From NCBI GenBank assembly GCA_021820965.1, contig JAKACZ010000020.1, positions 1 through 64,000 of the forward strand: 64,000 bases of DNA, given 5' to 3'. The position numbers were made by a program, and so were the translations under genes. Positions 34,168-43,336 of the stretch are shown here, piece after piece. Source of the DNA: Bacillota bacterium (lineage in GTDB: Bacteria > Bacillota > Sulfobacillia > Sulfobacillales > Sulfobacillaceae). How positions within the stretch are numbered: position 1 is the first letter of the stretch; the number at the start of each line of letters is the position of its first letter. Under the pieces are notes generated by a model. That model worked only from the letters and a program-made list of their open reading frames with translations. It did not search any database and was not told the origin of the DNA.

Positions 34168-35550
34168 GTGTCACATTGGGAAAGGATCTTGCGCAGCCGA
34201 TCGATTGTTTTGCCAACAGGCTTATTGGATGGATGGATCGGGATTGCATCCGGAAGGGTCGTCGCCTTGGGGTCCGGGGATCCTAAGGAAATAAGCCGGT
34301 CGACGGTCGATGATCTGACCGATTACGTGATTTTGCCCGGCCTCATCGACACGCATGTGCACATTCGATACCCCGGGCATCCTGAGCGTGAAGACTTTGA
34401 GACCGGAACTCGTGCTGCGGCCGCGGGCGGAGTAACTACAGTACTTGAAATGCCCATTTCCGTTCCACCGACATGGAATGTCGATCTATTCGAAAAGCGC
34501 GTTAATATGGCGCGCGGCCGTACATATGTGGACATGGGGTTCTACGCGGCTGGTGGCTACCAAGCCATTGACCACATTATGGATCTGGCGCAAGCCGGGG
34601 CCGTCGGCTATAAGATCTTCCTTCATCGACCGCAACGCGGCCGGGAACACGAATTTGAGGGATTATGGGCTGTTGAAACCGGCCATATTTACAAGGCCTT
34701 TCAAGAGATCGCCAAAACGGGTCTTAAGGCGTGCGTTCACGCCGAAGACGATGAACTGCTAACGTACTGCCAGTCCGACCTTGAGGCGGAGGGGCGTGTG
34801 GATCCGATGTCCCATATTGAGGGTCATCCCGTATTGGCCGAGACCCTGTCCATTCAGCGAGCCGCCATGATTGCGGCCGCAACGGGGACCCGGCTCAACA
34901 TCTGTCATTTGAGTTCCGGGAGCGGAGCCGCGATAGTGCGGGAGGCAAAAAGAAAAGGAATTGCCGTTACGGCGGAGACTTGTCCCCACTATCTCTATCG
35001 CCAAGCTTCTGATATGGAGGAATATGGGCCATATGCAAAGATTAACCCCCCCTTACGTTCGCCCGAAGAGCAGGCGTTGTTGTGGCAAGGGGTTAAAGAC
35101 GGTACGGTAGACTTCATTGGCAGTGACCACGCTCCGTACACTCGAGAGGAAAAAGAGCGAGGACGTGACTCGATTTGGGATGCACCGGCTGGCTGCCCGG
35201 GGCTTGAGACAACCCTGCCGCTTTTGTTGCAGGCTGTCTCGTCAGGTCAGTTGTCATGGATGGACTTAGCTCGCATCACAGCGGGAGCGGCTGCGTCGGA
35301 GTTTGGCCTCGCTTCAAAGGGATCCATAGCTGTCGGAAAGGATGCGGACTTGGCGGTGGTTGAGATGACTCCGGGCCGTCTATCTGCCGATACGATGTTT
35401 ACCAGGAGCAAAGAGACCGCAAAACTTTACGACGGACAACCAGTTCCCGGGCAACTAATCAAGACTTTTGTGAGAGGGGGAGTTGTGTACGACCATGGAC
35501 GTATTGTCGGTTTATCAGCACATGGTCAGGTCGTTCGACCGGGCCGTTAG
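34168..35550 (+). CDS. Allantoinase/dihydroorotase-like cyclic amidohydrolase
   Basis: 460 residues from the GTG at 34168; the longer frame from 34111 overlaps the M20 gene and lacks a site. Ligands: His63 and His65 (IDTHVHIRYPG), Lys149 (AVGYKIFLH), CVHAEDDEL, ICHLSSGSG and Asp of GSDHAPYT. The TVLEMP and CHLSSGSGAAIVREAKRKG stretches are typical of allantoinases (AllB). Together with the M20 enzyme it gives an allantoinase-allantoate amidohydrolase pair, but the hydantoinases and acyl-CoA genes in the same cluster show this is not a plain allantoin operon. It is the last gene before a clear terminator. Confidence 0.83.
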   Translation: MSHWERILRSRSIVLPTGLLDGWIGIASGRVVALGSGDPKEISRSTVDDLTDYVILPGLIDTHVHIRYPGHPEREDFETGTRAAAAGGVTTVLEMPISVPPTWNVDLFEKRVNMARGRTYVDMGFYAAGGYQAIDHIMDLAQAGAVGYKIFLHRPQRGREHEFEGLWAVETGHIYKAFQEIAKTGLKACVHAEDDELLTYCQSDLEAEGRVDPMSHIEGHPVLAETLSIQRAAMIAAATGTRLNICHLSSGSGAAIVREAKRKGIAVTAETCPHYLYRQASDMEEYGPYAKINPPLRSPEEQALLWQGVKDGTVDFIGSDHAPYTREEKERGRDSIWDAPAGCPGLETTLPLLLQAVSSGQLSWMDLARITAGAAASEFGLASKGSIAVGKDADLAVVEMTPGRLSADTMFTRSKETAKLYDGQPVPGQLIKTFVRGGVVYDHGRIVGLSAHGQVVRPGR

Positions 35551-35572
35551 AAATTAACCCGAACAGCATCAG

Positions 35573-35606
35573 CCCCTGGGGTACCAATGCCCAGGGGATG
35601 TTTTTT
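35573..35606 (+). terminator. Rho-independent terminator of the hydantoinase operon
   Basis: Perfect 8-bp stem CCCCTGGG (35573-35580) and CCCAGGGG (35590-35597) with a 9-base loop, followed by ATG and six T (35601-35606). It lies 23 bases after the allantoinase-like stop. Confidence 0.9.
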
Positions 35607-35743
35607 GCACACTGACACAACTTGCTGGAACGATTTTTGAAAGGCGGGTCAACTTATCTGAGGTCCGAGGCTTCCGATTACGAGCGACGGGATGGCAGTT
35701 GTATGTCCAGTCTAATTCGAGCGTTTAGCAGGAAGATTCAATG

Positions 35744-35776
35744 TTGGTGTTGAATTACGTGATGGAATATACTGTT
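35744..35776 (+). promoter_or_regulatory. Promoter candidate upstream of the second GntR gene
   Basis: TTGGTG (35744-35749) and TATACT (35768-35773) are 18 bases apart. The string AATATACTGTT around the -10 box is also found before the MmgE/PrpD operon (20932-20942), so both transcripts may be under the same control. Confidence 0.4.
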
Positions 35777-35877
35777 GTTATAACCTTAGGTCTTTCAAAA
35801 GAATGACCCGCGGGTTGAAATATTTAGTTGGCGATGGATGTGAATCAGACTAAATCGACTGCGAGGAAGGGTGCGCC

Positions 35878-36666
35878 GTGCCAGAGGCAATTTTTCATCG
35901 AGATAATAAAATTCCACTTTACCATCAAGTTGCGATGCTCCTACGAACCGAGCTTTCCGAGGGGCGGTTTGACATTGGGGCTCAGATCCCAACTGAACGC
36001 GAGCTCACAGAGCGTTTCGCGGTAAGCCGCATCACCATTCGTCAGGCCATTGACTCATTGGTGCAGGAGGGCGTGCTCATGCGACAGCAAGGGCGCGGGA
36101 CGTTCGTTCTTGCTCCTCCGCCGCGCAGCACTGTGACGGAATTTGCGGGCACACTGGACGTTATCGAGACATTGGGACAAAGCACTGATGTGCGTGTGCT
36201 CAGCACGGAGTACGTGCCGTGTCCCAGTCGAATTGCTCAGGACCTTCGGATCGAAACTCCACAAGTCCATCTGTTGAAGGTGTTACGGGTCCGTTCTTCG
36301 AGGGGTGAACCATTTGAGCATCTGACCAATTGGGTGTCTCCGATTTTGTCAACCCAAATCAACCCGGCCGAGCTTGAACGGAGGTCTTTGGTCTCTCTGT
36401 TAAAGGAGCGTGGTGTGAAAGTGGACGCGGCGGACCAAATTGTCAGCGCCACGCTTACTACACCAGAGGTCAGTGAATTTCTTGAGACTCCGGTTGGATC
36501 GCCCTTGCTTCAAGGGCACCGCATCTATTACGCGGGAGGGACTCCTGTTATGGTGTTAGAAAGCTTGTATCGGCCTGACCGTTACGCATATCGGGTAAGA
36601 CTTTCAGCCGCTGATCCCTTGCTGTCTGAGGTTTGGGTTTCGCAAACCGGTCAGCCCAGACCGTAG
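35878..36666 (+). CDS. GntR/HutC-family transcriptional regulator
   Basis: 262 residues from GTG 35878, seven bases after GAGGAAGG. N-terminal winged helix (IPTERELTERFAVSRITIRQA, then GVLMRQQGRGTFVLAP) and UTRA domain with the usual EPFEHLTNWVSP and YYAGGTPVMVLESLYRPDRY segments. It heads the operon that runs through the LeuCD-like pair to the glutaryl-CoA-dehydrogenase-like gene, so it probably autoregulates that operon. It is only distantly related to the GntR at 10887; the ligand is unknown. Confidence 0.87.
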   Translation: MPEAIFHRDNKIPLYHQVAMLLRTELSEGRFDIGAQIPTERELTERFAVSRITIRQAIDSLVQEGVLMRQQGRGTFVLAPPPRSTVTEFAGTLDVIETLGQSTDVRVLSTEYVPCPSRIAQDLRIETPQVHLLKVLRVRSSRGEPFEHLTNWVSPILSTQINPAELERRSLVSLLKERGVKVDAADQIVSATLTTPEVSEFLETPVGSPLLQGHRIYYAGGTPVMVLESLYRPDRYAYRVRLSAADPLLSEVWVSQTGQPRP

Positions 36667-36689
36667 ACGAGTCCGTAGCGCACGAGGAG

Positions 36690-37961
36690 GTGTTTTTCAC
36701 GCCGCCTGGATCAACAATCGTCGAACAAGTGCTAGCACGCGCTAGTGGAACCGATCACGTGACGCCGGGCCAAATTATTGAGGCTCAGGTCGATTTGGCA
36801 ATGATGCACGATTCCGGTGGACCCCGCCGAATTTTGGCACCTCTCAAAGAACTGGATATGCCACTGTGGGATCCGGATCGGATCGTCCTCGTTGCCGACC
36901 ATTACGCCATGCCCAATGATTCGGATGAAGCAAAAATTCTTCAAACGGCACGTCAATTCGCACGAGACTACGGAATTCGCCGCTACCACGAACTTGAGGG
37001 GATTTGCCACATCGTCCCTGCCGAGTCAGGGTACATAAGGCCCGGAATGCTCATGGCTGGGGGTGACTCTCATACCGCAACCCCCGGAGCTTTGGGCGCG
37101 ATTGCCATTCCCATGGGTTCGACTGATATGTTGGGCATATTGGTGACCGGACGAACGTGGCTTAAAGTTCCCAGTACTATTCGCGTTGAATTCCAGGGGG
37201 CTTTGGGCCCGGGTGTGATGGCCAAGGACATTATATTGAATTTGTTGAGCCGATGGGGCATGGATCATGCAACTTACCAATGCATCGAGTACGGTGGTGA
37301 TATCGGGTCACTGGCCATTGATGAGCGGATGGTGCTCACGAACATGGCTATAGAACTGGGCGCCAAAACCGCCGTAGTTGAAACGGACAACCAAACAGTG
37401 GCATGGTTGATTGATCATGGAGTGGCCGAGGACGCCATTCGAGACGTTCGAGCCGAGCCCGCAGCCGTGTACGCAGAACAGTTAACGCTATCGCTGGACG
37501 ATATCGAACCCTTGGTAGCGCAGCCACCGCGGCCCGATAACGTAGCGCCAGCGTCGGCGATTTCGGAACGCATTGATCAGGCGTACATTGGTGCATGTAC
37601 GGGCGCAAAATATCATGATTTACGGGCTGCTGCCGATATCGTTCGGGGTCGGCGCGTGCCCCCGGGGGTGCGTTTCCTGGTGGCTTCCGCTTCGCGACAG
37701 GCATTGGAGCGCGCATCAGCGGACGGTACGCTTCATGCCCTAATATCCGCCGGAGCGACGATATTATCATCGACGTGTGGCGCATGTGCTGGCTTGGGCG
37801 CGGGCCTCCTTGGGCCTGGTGAAATCGGCATTTCTTCAACCAACCGAAACTTTCCCGGACGTATGGGGCATCGAGACGCACAAGTGTATCTGGCATCACC
37901 CATGACGGTGGCGGCCAGTGCCCTGCGTGGCCGCATTGTCGACCCGCGGGAGGTGATATAA
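36690..37961 (+). CDS. Aconitase-superfamily hydratase, large subunit (LeuC-like)
   Basis: 423 residues. [4Fe-4S] ligands Cys303 (IGACTGAK), Cys363 and Cys366 (STCGACAG), and substrate-loop blocks GDSHTATPGALG and SSTNRNFPGRMG are present. With the small subunit downstream it forms an isopropylmalate/homoaconitate/dimethylmalate-type hydratase. The start is uncertain: GTG 36690 gives the normal family N-terminus (GSTIVEQVLARASG) but no spaced RBS, while a TTG at 36633 would overlap the GntR gene; coupling to GntR translation is likely. No leucine-biosynthesis genes are near, and a C-C lyase follows, so a catabolic role such as hydration of a branched maleate is more likely. Confidence 0.83.
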   Translation: MFFTPPGSTIVEQVLARASGTDHVTPGQIIEAQVDLAMMHDSGGPRRILAPLKELDMPLWDPDRIVLVADHYAMPNDSDEAKILQTARQFARDYGIRRYHELEGICHIVPAESGYIRPGMLMAGGDSHTATPGALGAIAIPMGSTDMLGILVTGRTWLKVPSTIRVEFQGALGPGVMAKDIILNLLSRWGMDHATYQCIEYGGDIGSLAIDERMVLTNMAIELGAKTAVVETDNQTVAWLIDHGVAEDAIRDVRAEPAAVYAEQLTLSLDDIEPLVAQPPRPDNVAPASAISERIDQAYIGACTGAKYHDLRAAADIVRGRRVPPGVRFLVASASRQALERASADGTLHALISAGATILSSTCGACAGLGAGLLGPGEIGISSTNRNFPGRMGHRDAQVYLASPMTVAASALRGRIVDPREVI

Positions 37962-37963
37962 CA

Positions 37964-38482
37964 ATGCTCATCCTAGAGGCTTCGGTCTTCCGGTTCGGGG
38001 ACAACGTCGACACCGATGTCATCATTCCCGGTCGATACCTGAAACTAAGCTATGATGAAGCAGTGCTGTATGTCATGGCCGGCATTCGACCAGGATTTGC
38101 TGAGGAATTGGCAAGCGACGGCGGGATCATCATGGCGGGCGGGAACTTTGGTTGCGGGTCGAGCCGGGAGGCGGCCCCAGCCGCTCTGTTGCGAGCAGGG
38201 GTGCGGGCGATTGTCGCTCCATTTTTCGCGAGGATCTTTTATCGTAATGCGATAAACATTGGCCTCCCGGTAATTGAGTGTCAGGCCTGTGTGGAGAGCG
38301 AGGTAGCTGAAGGCGAACGCGTGCGGGTTGATGTTACGGGTGGCTCAATTACCCGTCTTGGCACAGGGGAGACTTGGCGGTTCTCACCATTGCCTTCGCA
38401 TTTGCAGGCCATTGTCGATGCGGGCGGGCTAGTTCCGTATCTTAAGCGTTATTCTCGCGGAGTCAAGGAGGACAAGCGGTAA
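37964..38482 (+). CDS. Aconitase-superfamily hydratase, small subunit (LeuD-like)
   Basis: 172 residues, usual LeuD length. Family blocks: RFGDNVDTDVIIPGRYL, GGNFGCGSSREAAPAALLRAGV and FYRNAINIGLPVIEC. It begins two bases after the large subunit stop and its TAA shares a base with the next ATG (TAATG), so all three are one translation unit. It supplies the swivelling domain and part of the active site of the heterodimeric hydratase. Confidence 0.87.
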   Translation: MLILEASVFRFGDNVDTDVIIPGRYLKLSYDEAVLYVMAGIRPGFAEELASDGGIIMAGGNFGCGSSREAAPAALLRAGVRAIVAPFFARIFYRNAINIGLPVIECQACVESEVAEGERVRVDVTGGSITRLGTGETWRFSPLPSHLQAIVDAGGLVPYLKRYSRGVKEDKR

Positions 38483-39348
38483 TGTCATTAAGGACGCGCC
38501 TTGAGAGCGGGAGCTTCATTCAAGCTCCAGGGGTATTTGACGCATTGGGGGCTTTGCTGGTCGCACAGGCTGGTTTTGAGGCGGCGTATGTATCGGGGGC
38601 AGGCCTTGCCTACACCCAGCTAGGGCGCCCCGATCTTGGACTCGTGTTTGCAGAGGAATTATTGTCCCAGGTGGAGCGTATCACTGACCGGGTCGATATT
38701 CCCGTTATCGTTGACGCTGATACCGGGTTCGGCGGCGTGCTGAACGTTCAGCGGCTTGTCCGTGCTCTCGATCGTCGCGGTGTTAGCGCCGTGCAGCTCG
38801 AAGATCAGGTCTTTCCTAAACGATGCGGTCATTTGGACGGTAAAGAAGTAGTATCGCCGGAAGAAATGCTGGCACGTTTGAAGGCCGCACTCGATACTCG
38901 CTCGCGCGATGACTTATTGATTATTGCCCGCACTGACGCCGTCGCGGTCGAGGGGGTCGACTCTGCAATCGACAGGCTCTTAGCCTATCGAGAGGCTGGT
39001 GCGGACATTTTGTTCGCGGATGCTCCAACAGACCCAGTTATGATGCGCAAGATTTCCCATGCGGTCGCTCCCGCGCCGGCCATGGCTAATATGGTCGAAG
39101 GGGGAAAGACCCCAATCTTAACGGTTACAGAGTTGAAGCGCATGGGCTTCCGTCTTGTCATTTATCCCAACTCCATGACGAGGCGGATGGTGTTCGCGGC
39201 ACGCGAATTGTTAACGACCCTCAAAAACGAGGGGACAACCAGTGGACTTGCCGATATCATGACTCATTTCGCGGAGTTGAACCGGACGTTGGGACGGGAT
39301 GAGTTGTCCGCGCTCGAAGACCGATGGAGGGGCACAGCAAAAAATTGA
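38482..39348 (+). CDS. Isocitrate-lyase/PEP-mutase superfamily C-C lyase
   Basis: 288 residues. Catalytic K-R-C-G-H motif at 113-117 (FPKRCGHLDGKEVV), metal-binding DADTGFG (78-84) and Glu107 in QLEDQ are intact, as in methylisocitrate lyase, 2,3-dimethylmalate lyase and oxaloacetate-type relatives. Direct coupling to a LeuCD-type hydratase is the arrangement expected for a hydratase-lyase pair, as in 2,3-dimethylmalate (dehydration/hydration, then cleavage to propionate and pyruvate) or methylisocitrate. The presence of the motif Cys argues for a true lyase rather than a phosphonomutase. The exact acid is not known. Confidence 0.82.
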   Translation: MSLRTRLESGSFIQAPGVFDALGALLVAQAGFEAAYVSGAGLAYTQLGRPDLGLVFAEELLSQVERITDRVDIPVIVDADTGFGGVLNVQRLVRALDRRGVSAVQLEDQVFPKRCGHLDGKEVVSPEEMLARLKAALDTRSRDDLLIIARTDAVAVEGVDSAIDRLLAYREAGADILFADAPTDPVMMRKISHAVAPAPAMANMVEGGKTPILTVTELKRMGFRLVIYPNSMTRRMVFAARELLTTLKNEGTTSGLADIMTHFAELNRTLGRDELSALEDRWRGTAKN

Positions 39349-39363
39349 TGGGAGGCCGAATTC

Positions 39364-40803
39364 GTGAGTCGTTTTGATATGGTGATTGTTGGAGGACAGA
39401 TCGTGTTGCCTACGGGCGCGGTCGTGCGTGGAGACATTGGAATTCGAGATGGCAAAATTGCAGCCGTCACTGACGCTCTCGATGCACAAGCAGGGGACCA
39501 GGTTGTTGACGCGCGGGGGCGTGTTGTGGCACCTGCGGCTGTTGACGCGCACTTCCACCTCGGCATCTACCGCCCCATTGACGAAGATACAAGGACTGAA
39601 ACATCGTCTGCCCTTGTGGGTGGAGTGTCAACCGTTCTGAGTTATTTTCGCACCGGCAAAGATTATCTTAATAAGTCTGGTCCGTATCGGAAAATATTCC
39701 CTGAGGTCTTGCAGCGGGTGGACGGGCACGCCTACACGGACTACGGTTTTCACATGGCCATTATGACAAACGAACAGCTTGACGAAGTGCCGTGGCTTGT
39801 GAGTCAAGGGATAGGCTCGTTTAAGTACTATATGTTTTATAAGGCCTTGACTCTGAATGCGGCGTCGACCGATGCAAAATCGTACACGATGGCTGATACC
39901 TATGACTTGGGCCACTTGTATCGGTTGATGATGAATATTGCCGAGGAAAACCGTAAAAATTCCGGACGTATTTCACTTAGCATCCACTGTGAAAACGCTG
40001 AATTAATCCGCGTCTTCATTGAGGCCGTCCGGTCCCGTGGCGGCAATGATTTAGCCGCATACAGCGAGGCACGGCCGCCGCTAGCGGAGTCGTTAGCAAT
40101 TGCTGAAGCCACGGTACTTGCCGAGGCGACTGGATGTCCTATGAACGTTTTGCATCTGAGTAGTTTCCGGGCAGTCAATGATGTCGTGCAGTGGAGGTCC
40201 CTCCATCGGGAAGCTGACGCTCGCACTGAAACCACACTGCACCACTTGGCGCTAACAACAGACACGACACCGGGTGGTACGGGTGGCAAGGTGAACCCTC
40301 CCATTCGCAACGCTCGAGAGGTAGACCAGTTATGGGCGGCCGTTTTTCGCGGTGAAATCGACCAGGTCGTTAGCGACCACGCCGCCATCCCGGCTGTGAA
40401 AGATGACGACCTGTGGGAAGCTCATGCGGGGTTTGGCGGGACAGCCTTGCTTTATCCGGTAATGCTGTCTGAAGGTTATCACAAGAGGCACCTCCCACTA
40501 GGTAAGGTGGTGGACCTAATCAGTCGTAACCCGGCGGTGACGACGGGACTTTATCCGCGTAAGGGTGCCATTGCCATCGGCGCCGACGCCGATTTGGCAC
40601 TGCTCGATCTGGAACGAGAGCAAACCGTCTCTGCAGAACTGCTCCGATCGGCCCAGCCCTTCACGCCTTTCGAGGGGAAGACATTAAAAGGATGGCCCAC
40701 GACGACGATCGTCCGTGGCCACGTGCAATACGATAAGGGTCAAGTCGTCGGCACTCCAATCGGCACATTCTTGCGCCGGCCCATCGTTGCGGAGGCAGAT
40801 TGA
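39364..40803 (+). CDS. Hydantoinase/dihydropyrimidinase-like cyclic amidohydrolase 2
   Basis: 479 residues from GTG 39364 behind GGGAGG. Metal ligands match amidohydrolase 1: His63 and His65 (DAHFHLG), Lys154 (GSFKYYMFYK), His208 (SIHCE), the LHLSS His and the Asp of VSDHAAI. It has an insertion around TLNAASTDAKSYTMADTYD not seen in amidohydrolase 1, so the two probably open different rings or stereoisomers. It overlaps the FAD protein by one base. The third cyclic amidohydrolase of the cluster. Confidence 0.83.
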   Translation: MSRFDMVIVGGQIVLPTGAVVRGDIGIRDGKIAAVTDALDAQAGDQVVDARGRVVAPAAVDAHFHLGIYRPIDEDTRTETSSALVGGVSTVLSYFRTGKDYLNKSGPYRKIFPEVLQRVDGHAYTDYGFHMAIMTNEQLDEVPWLVSQGIGSFKYYMFYKALTLNAASTDAKSYTMADTYDLGHLYRLMMNIAEENRKNSGRISLSIHCENAELIRVFIEAVRSRGGNDLAAYSEARPPLAESLAIAEATVLAEATGCPMNVLHLSSFRAVNDVVQWRSLHREADARTETTLHHLALTTDTTPGGTGGKVNPPIRNAREVDQLWAAVFRGEIDQVVSDHAAIPAVKDDDLWEAHAGFGGTALLYPVMLSEGYHKRHLPLGKVVDLISRNPAVTTGLYPRKGAIAIGADADLALLDLEREQTVSAELLRSAQPFTPFEGKTLKGWPTTTIVRGHVQYDKGQVVGTPIGTFLRRPIVAEAD

Positions 40804-42152
40804 TGGTTATTGTAGCGGGGGCAGGAAGCGGGGGCTTGGTGGCCGCTCTGGCGGCGGCTGACCAAGGCGCTGATGTCTTGCTACTCGAGGTTGACAAACA
40901 GGCGCATGTGGCATGTAACAGCGCCCGGAGTACGGGGATGGTCATGGGCGCGGGGACGTACCTCCAGAAGGCGGCGGGGGTCGACGATGCGTGGCAGGAT
41001 CTCCTGGCGGATGTGCTACGGAAGAATGGCGGGGATTGCGCGCAGGACGTGGCAGAAGCGCTGTGTCGAAATTCGGGGGCACTAGTCGACTGGCTCGTGG
41101 ACGCACATGGGTTGCCACTTACAGTCGTGACAGATTTTCGCTATCCCGGTCATAGCAACTATCACATGCATGCGATGCCAAACCGCACGGGTCGCGAACT
41201 GGTTGAAGGGTTATGGAACGTGGCGCGTGGTAACAGCCGGATAACTGTCGCCGAAGGCGTGAAGCTGGTGGGACTAGGTTGTTCTCCGGACGGCGCCGTC
41301 AACCGCGTGCACGTGCGATACCTCGATGGGTCTGACGACTGGGTGGACGCGGATGGCGTGGTACTCGCCACCAATGGGTTTGGTGGCCGCCGCGATTGGG
41401 TCCGCGAATACATTCCGCAGATGCTGGAAGCTCTCTATTTTGGAGGTCCGTACTCCGACGGGTCGGGGATCGAGGCTGCCATCGAAGTTGGCGCTGGCAT
41501 TTCCTATATGGATGCGTATCAAGGACACGCAACAGTCAGTGCTGACACGGGTATTTTAGTAAGTTACTCTGTCGTTATGACAGGGGGGATTTTGGTCAAT
41601 GCCCGGGGGGACCGGTTCGACGACGAGACGCGGGGTTACTCGGAATTGGCCGAGGTCATGACCAGGCAACCGCAGGGGGTTGCCTTCGCGATTTTTGACC
41701 ACTCAACATACACGGTGGCACGCCGCTTTAACGATTTCCGCGAAGTTGATGAGATGGGCTCGGTTCGTGTCTGGCACAGTCTTGCTGGCATGGGCAGTAC
41801 ATTAGGTTTTGAGGCGGAGCGATGGGAAAATACCCTCCGGATGCTCCATGAGTGCCAGCAGGGACACCAGGATCCGTTCGGACGGAGCAATTACGGACCA
41901 GAATGGCAACCGCCGTGGTATAGCGTCAAGGTACAAGGGGCGTTATTGCATACTCAAGGCGGCCTGACTGTCAATAGATCGGCCCAGGTGTTGTCTGTGG
42001 ACGGTACACCAATACATGGACTTTATGCGTGTGGGGGAGCGGCCGCGGGCATTTCCGGCCAGGGTGCGGCAGGTTACCTGTCAGGAAACGGTCTGCTCAG
42101 TGCGATGGGGCTGGGGTATCTTGCCGCAAGGAGTCTGACGGGCGGACGATGA
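40803..42152 (+). CDS. FAD-dependent oxidoreductase, fumarate-reductase/ketosteroid-dehydrogenase-like
   Basis: 449 residues from ATG 40803, overlapping the previous stop. Dinucleotide fold MVIVAGAGSGGLVAALAAADQGADVLLLE, a central GILVNARGDRFDDE block and a C-terminal GLYACGGAAAGISGQGAAGYLSGNGLLSA that closes the FAD site, typical of the FAD_binding_2 family. Members reduce or form C=C bonds next to carboxylates or ketones. Here it may reduce or desaturate the ring-opened dicarboxylate. There is no heme or Fe-S domain, so its electron partner is another protein. Confidence 0.8.
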   Translation: MVIVAGAGSGGLVAALAAADQGADVLLLEVDKQAHVACNSARSTGMVMGAGTYLQKAAGVDDAWQDLLADVLRKNGGDCAQDVAEALCRNSGALVDWLVDAHGLPLTVVTDFRYPGHSNYHMHAMPNRTGRELVEGLWNVARGNSRITVAEGVKLVGLGCSPDGAVNRVHVRYLDGSDDWVDADGVVLATNGFGGRRDWVREYIPQMLEALYFGGPYSDGSGIEAAIEVGAGISYMDAYQGHATVSADTGILVSYSVVMTGGILVNARGDRFDDETRGYSELAEVMTRQPQGVAFAIFDHSTYTVARRFNDFREVDEMGSVRVWHSLAGMGSTLGFEAERWENTLRMLHECQQGHQDPFGRSNYGPEWQPPWYSVKVQGALLHTQGGLTVNRSAQVLSVDGTPIHGLYACGGAAAGISGQGAAGYLSGNGLLSAMGLGYLAARSLTGGR

Positions 42153-43336
42153 TACAGAGCAATCCTGGGCCTCTAGAAAATGTTCGCGTGCTGGATTTGT
42201 CCCGGGTGCTGGCGGCGCCGTATGCGACGATGGCCTTGGGTGAGCTTGGCGCGGATGTGATAAAGATCGAACGGACCCCAGACGGAGATGAAACACGGCA
42301 CTGGGGTCCGCCCTTTGTCTCGGGCGAGGCCACCTATTTTCTGGGTATTAATCGTAACAAACGGTCGATCGCGCTAGATTTGCGCCAGCGTGAGGATCAG
42401 GCGCGTGTGCGTGATTTGGCGCTTTCGTGGGCGGATGTGGTGGTCGAAAACTTTCGTCCCGGCACACTGGAGCGCTGGGGGCTGGGATTAAAGCAATTGC
42501 GCCAGGAAAACCCGCGCCTAATTACCGCGTCGGTGCGCGGCTACCCTGCGGGGGATGACCGCCCCGGGTATGATTTTGTCATCCAAGCCGGCTCAGGTCT
42601 GATGTCGATTACCGGGCCAGAAGAGGGCCCGCCGTTCAAAGTGGGGGTGGCCGTGTCGGACATCACCACCGGGCTCTTCCTTGTGGGGGGCATCACGGCG
42701 GCCCTGTACCGACGTGAACGGACCGGGCGGGGTGACCATGTGGAAGTGTCCCTGTGGGGGTCGCAGCTGGCCCAACTCGCCACCGTGGTGCAGGGGGTGC
42801 TGTCAACCGGTGCCACGCCGCGCCGTTTTGGCAATGCGCATGGGCAGCTGACGCCTTATCAGATATTCCCCTCCTCAGATGGGTGGATTGCGGTGGGAGT
42901 GGGCAATGACAACCAGTTTGCGATCTTGTGCCGGGCACTCGGACATCCCGAATGGGGGCAGGATCCCCGCTTTCGCACCAACCCGGATCGGGTGAACCAT
43001 CGGGATGCGCTGGATGATGTGTTGTCACTGGCTTTCCAACGCCGGTCGACGAAGGAATGGGTGAGGGCCCTAGAACAGGCGGGCTTGCCGTCTGGCCCGG
43101 TGCGGACCGTGCCTGAAGCCCTCGACCACGCGGCTGAGCGCGGCCACGACGTGGTGGGAATGGTTCCCCACAAGACGCTCGGCGATTTGCCGCAAGTGCG
43201 CCTGCCATGGAAATTTGACCAGGCGTCAGCCGACATGATGACCGGACCGCCGCTGGTGGATCAGCACCGGGACGAGATTTTAGCGCTCATTGAGCAGATT
43301 CGACGTCCAAGAAAGGATGAATCTCAGTATGAGTGA
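42149..43336 (+). CDS. CaiB/BaiF family III CoA-transferase
   Basis: 395 residues from ATG 42149, which overlaps the previous stop (ATGA). N-terminal RVLDLSRVLAAPYATMALGELGADVIKIE, GINRNKRSIALDL and the catalytic Asp142 in RPGYDFVIQAGSG are all present. Family III enzymes move CoA between carboxylic acids; the succinyl-CoA:glutarate CoA-transferase of animals belongs to this family. It is directly followed by a glutaryl-CoA-dehydrogenase-like gene with an 8-base overlap, so activation of glutarate or a substituted glutarate is the natural proposal. Confidence 0.87.
   Translation: MIQSNPGPLENVRVLDLSRVLAAPYATMALGELGADVIKIERTPDGDETRHWGPPFVSGEATYFLGINRNKRSIALDLRQREDQARVRDLALSWADVVVENFRPGTLERWGLGLKQLRQENPRLITASVRGYPAGDDRPGYDFVIQAGSGLMSITGPEEGPPFKVGVAVSDITTGLFLVGGITAALYRRERTGRGDHVEVSLWGSQLAQLATVVQGVLSTGATPRRFGNAHGQLTPYQIFPSSDGWIAVGVGNDNQFAILCRALGHPEWGQDPRFRTNPDRVNHRDALDDVLSLAFQRRSTKEWVRALEQAGLPSGPVRTVPEALDHAAERGHDVVGMVPHKTLGDLPQVRLPWKFDQASADMMTGPPLVDQHRDEILALIEQIRRPRKDESQYE

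Noticed and set aside
36690..38482. Leucine biosynthesis leuCD
   Set aside because: No leuA or leuB nearby; the genes are in a GntR operon with a C-C lyase and amidohydrolases, so a catabolic hydratase is more likely, though isopropylmalate activity cannot be excluded from sequence.
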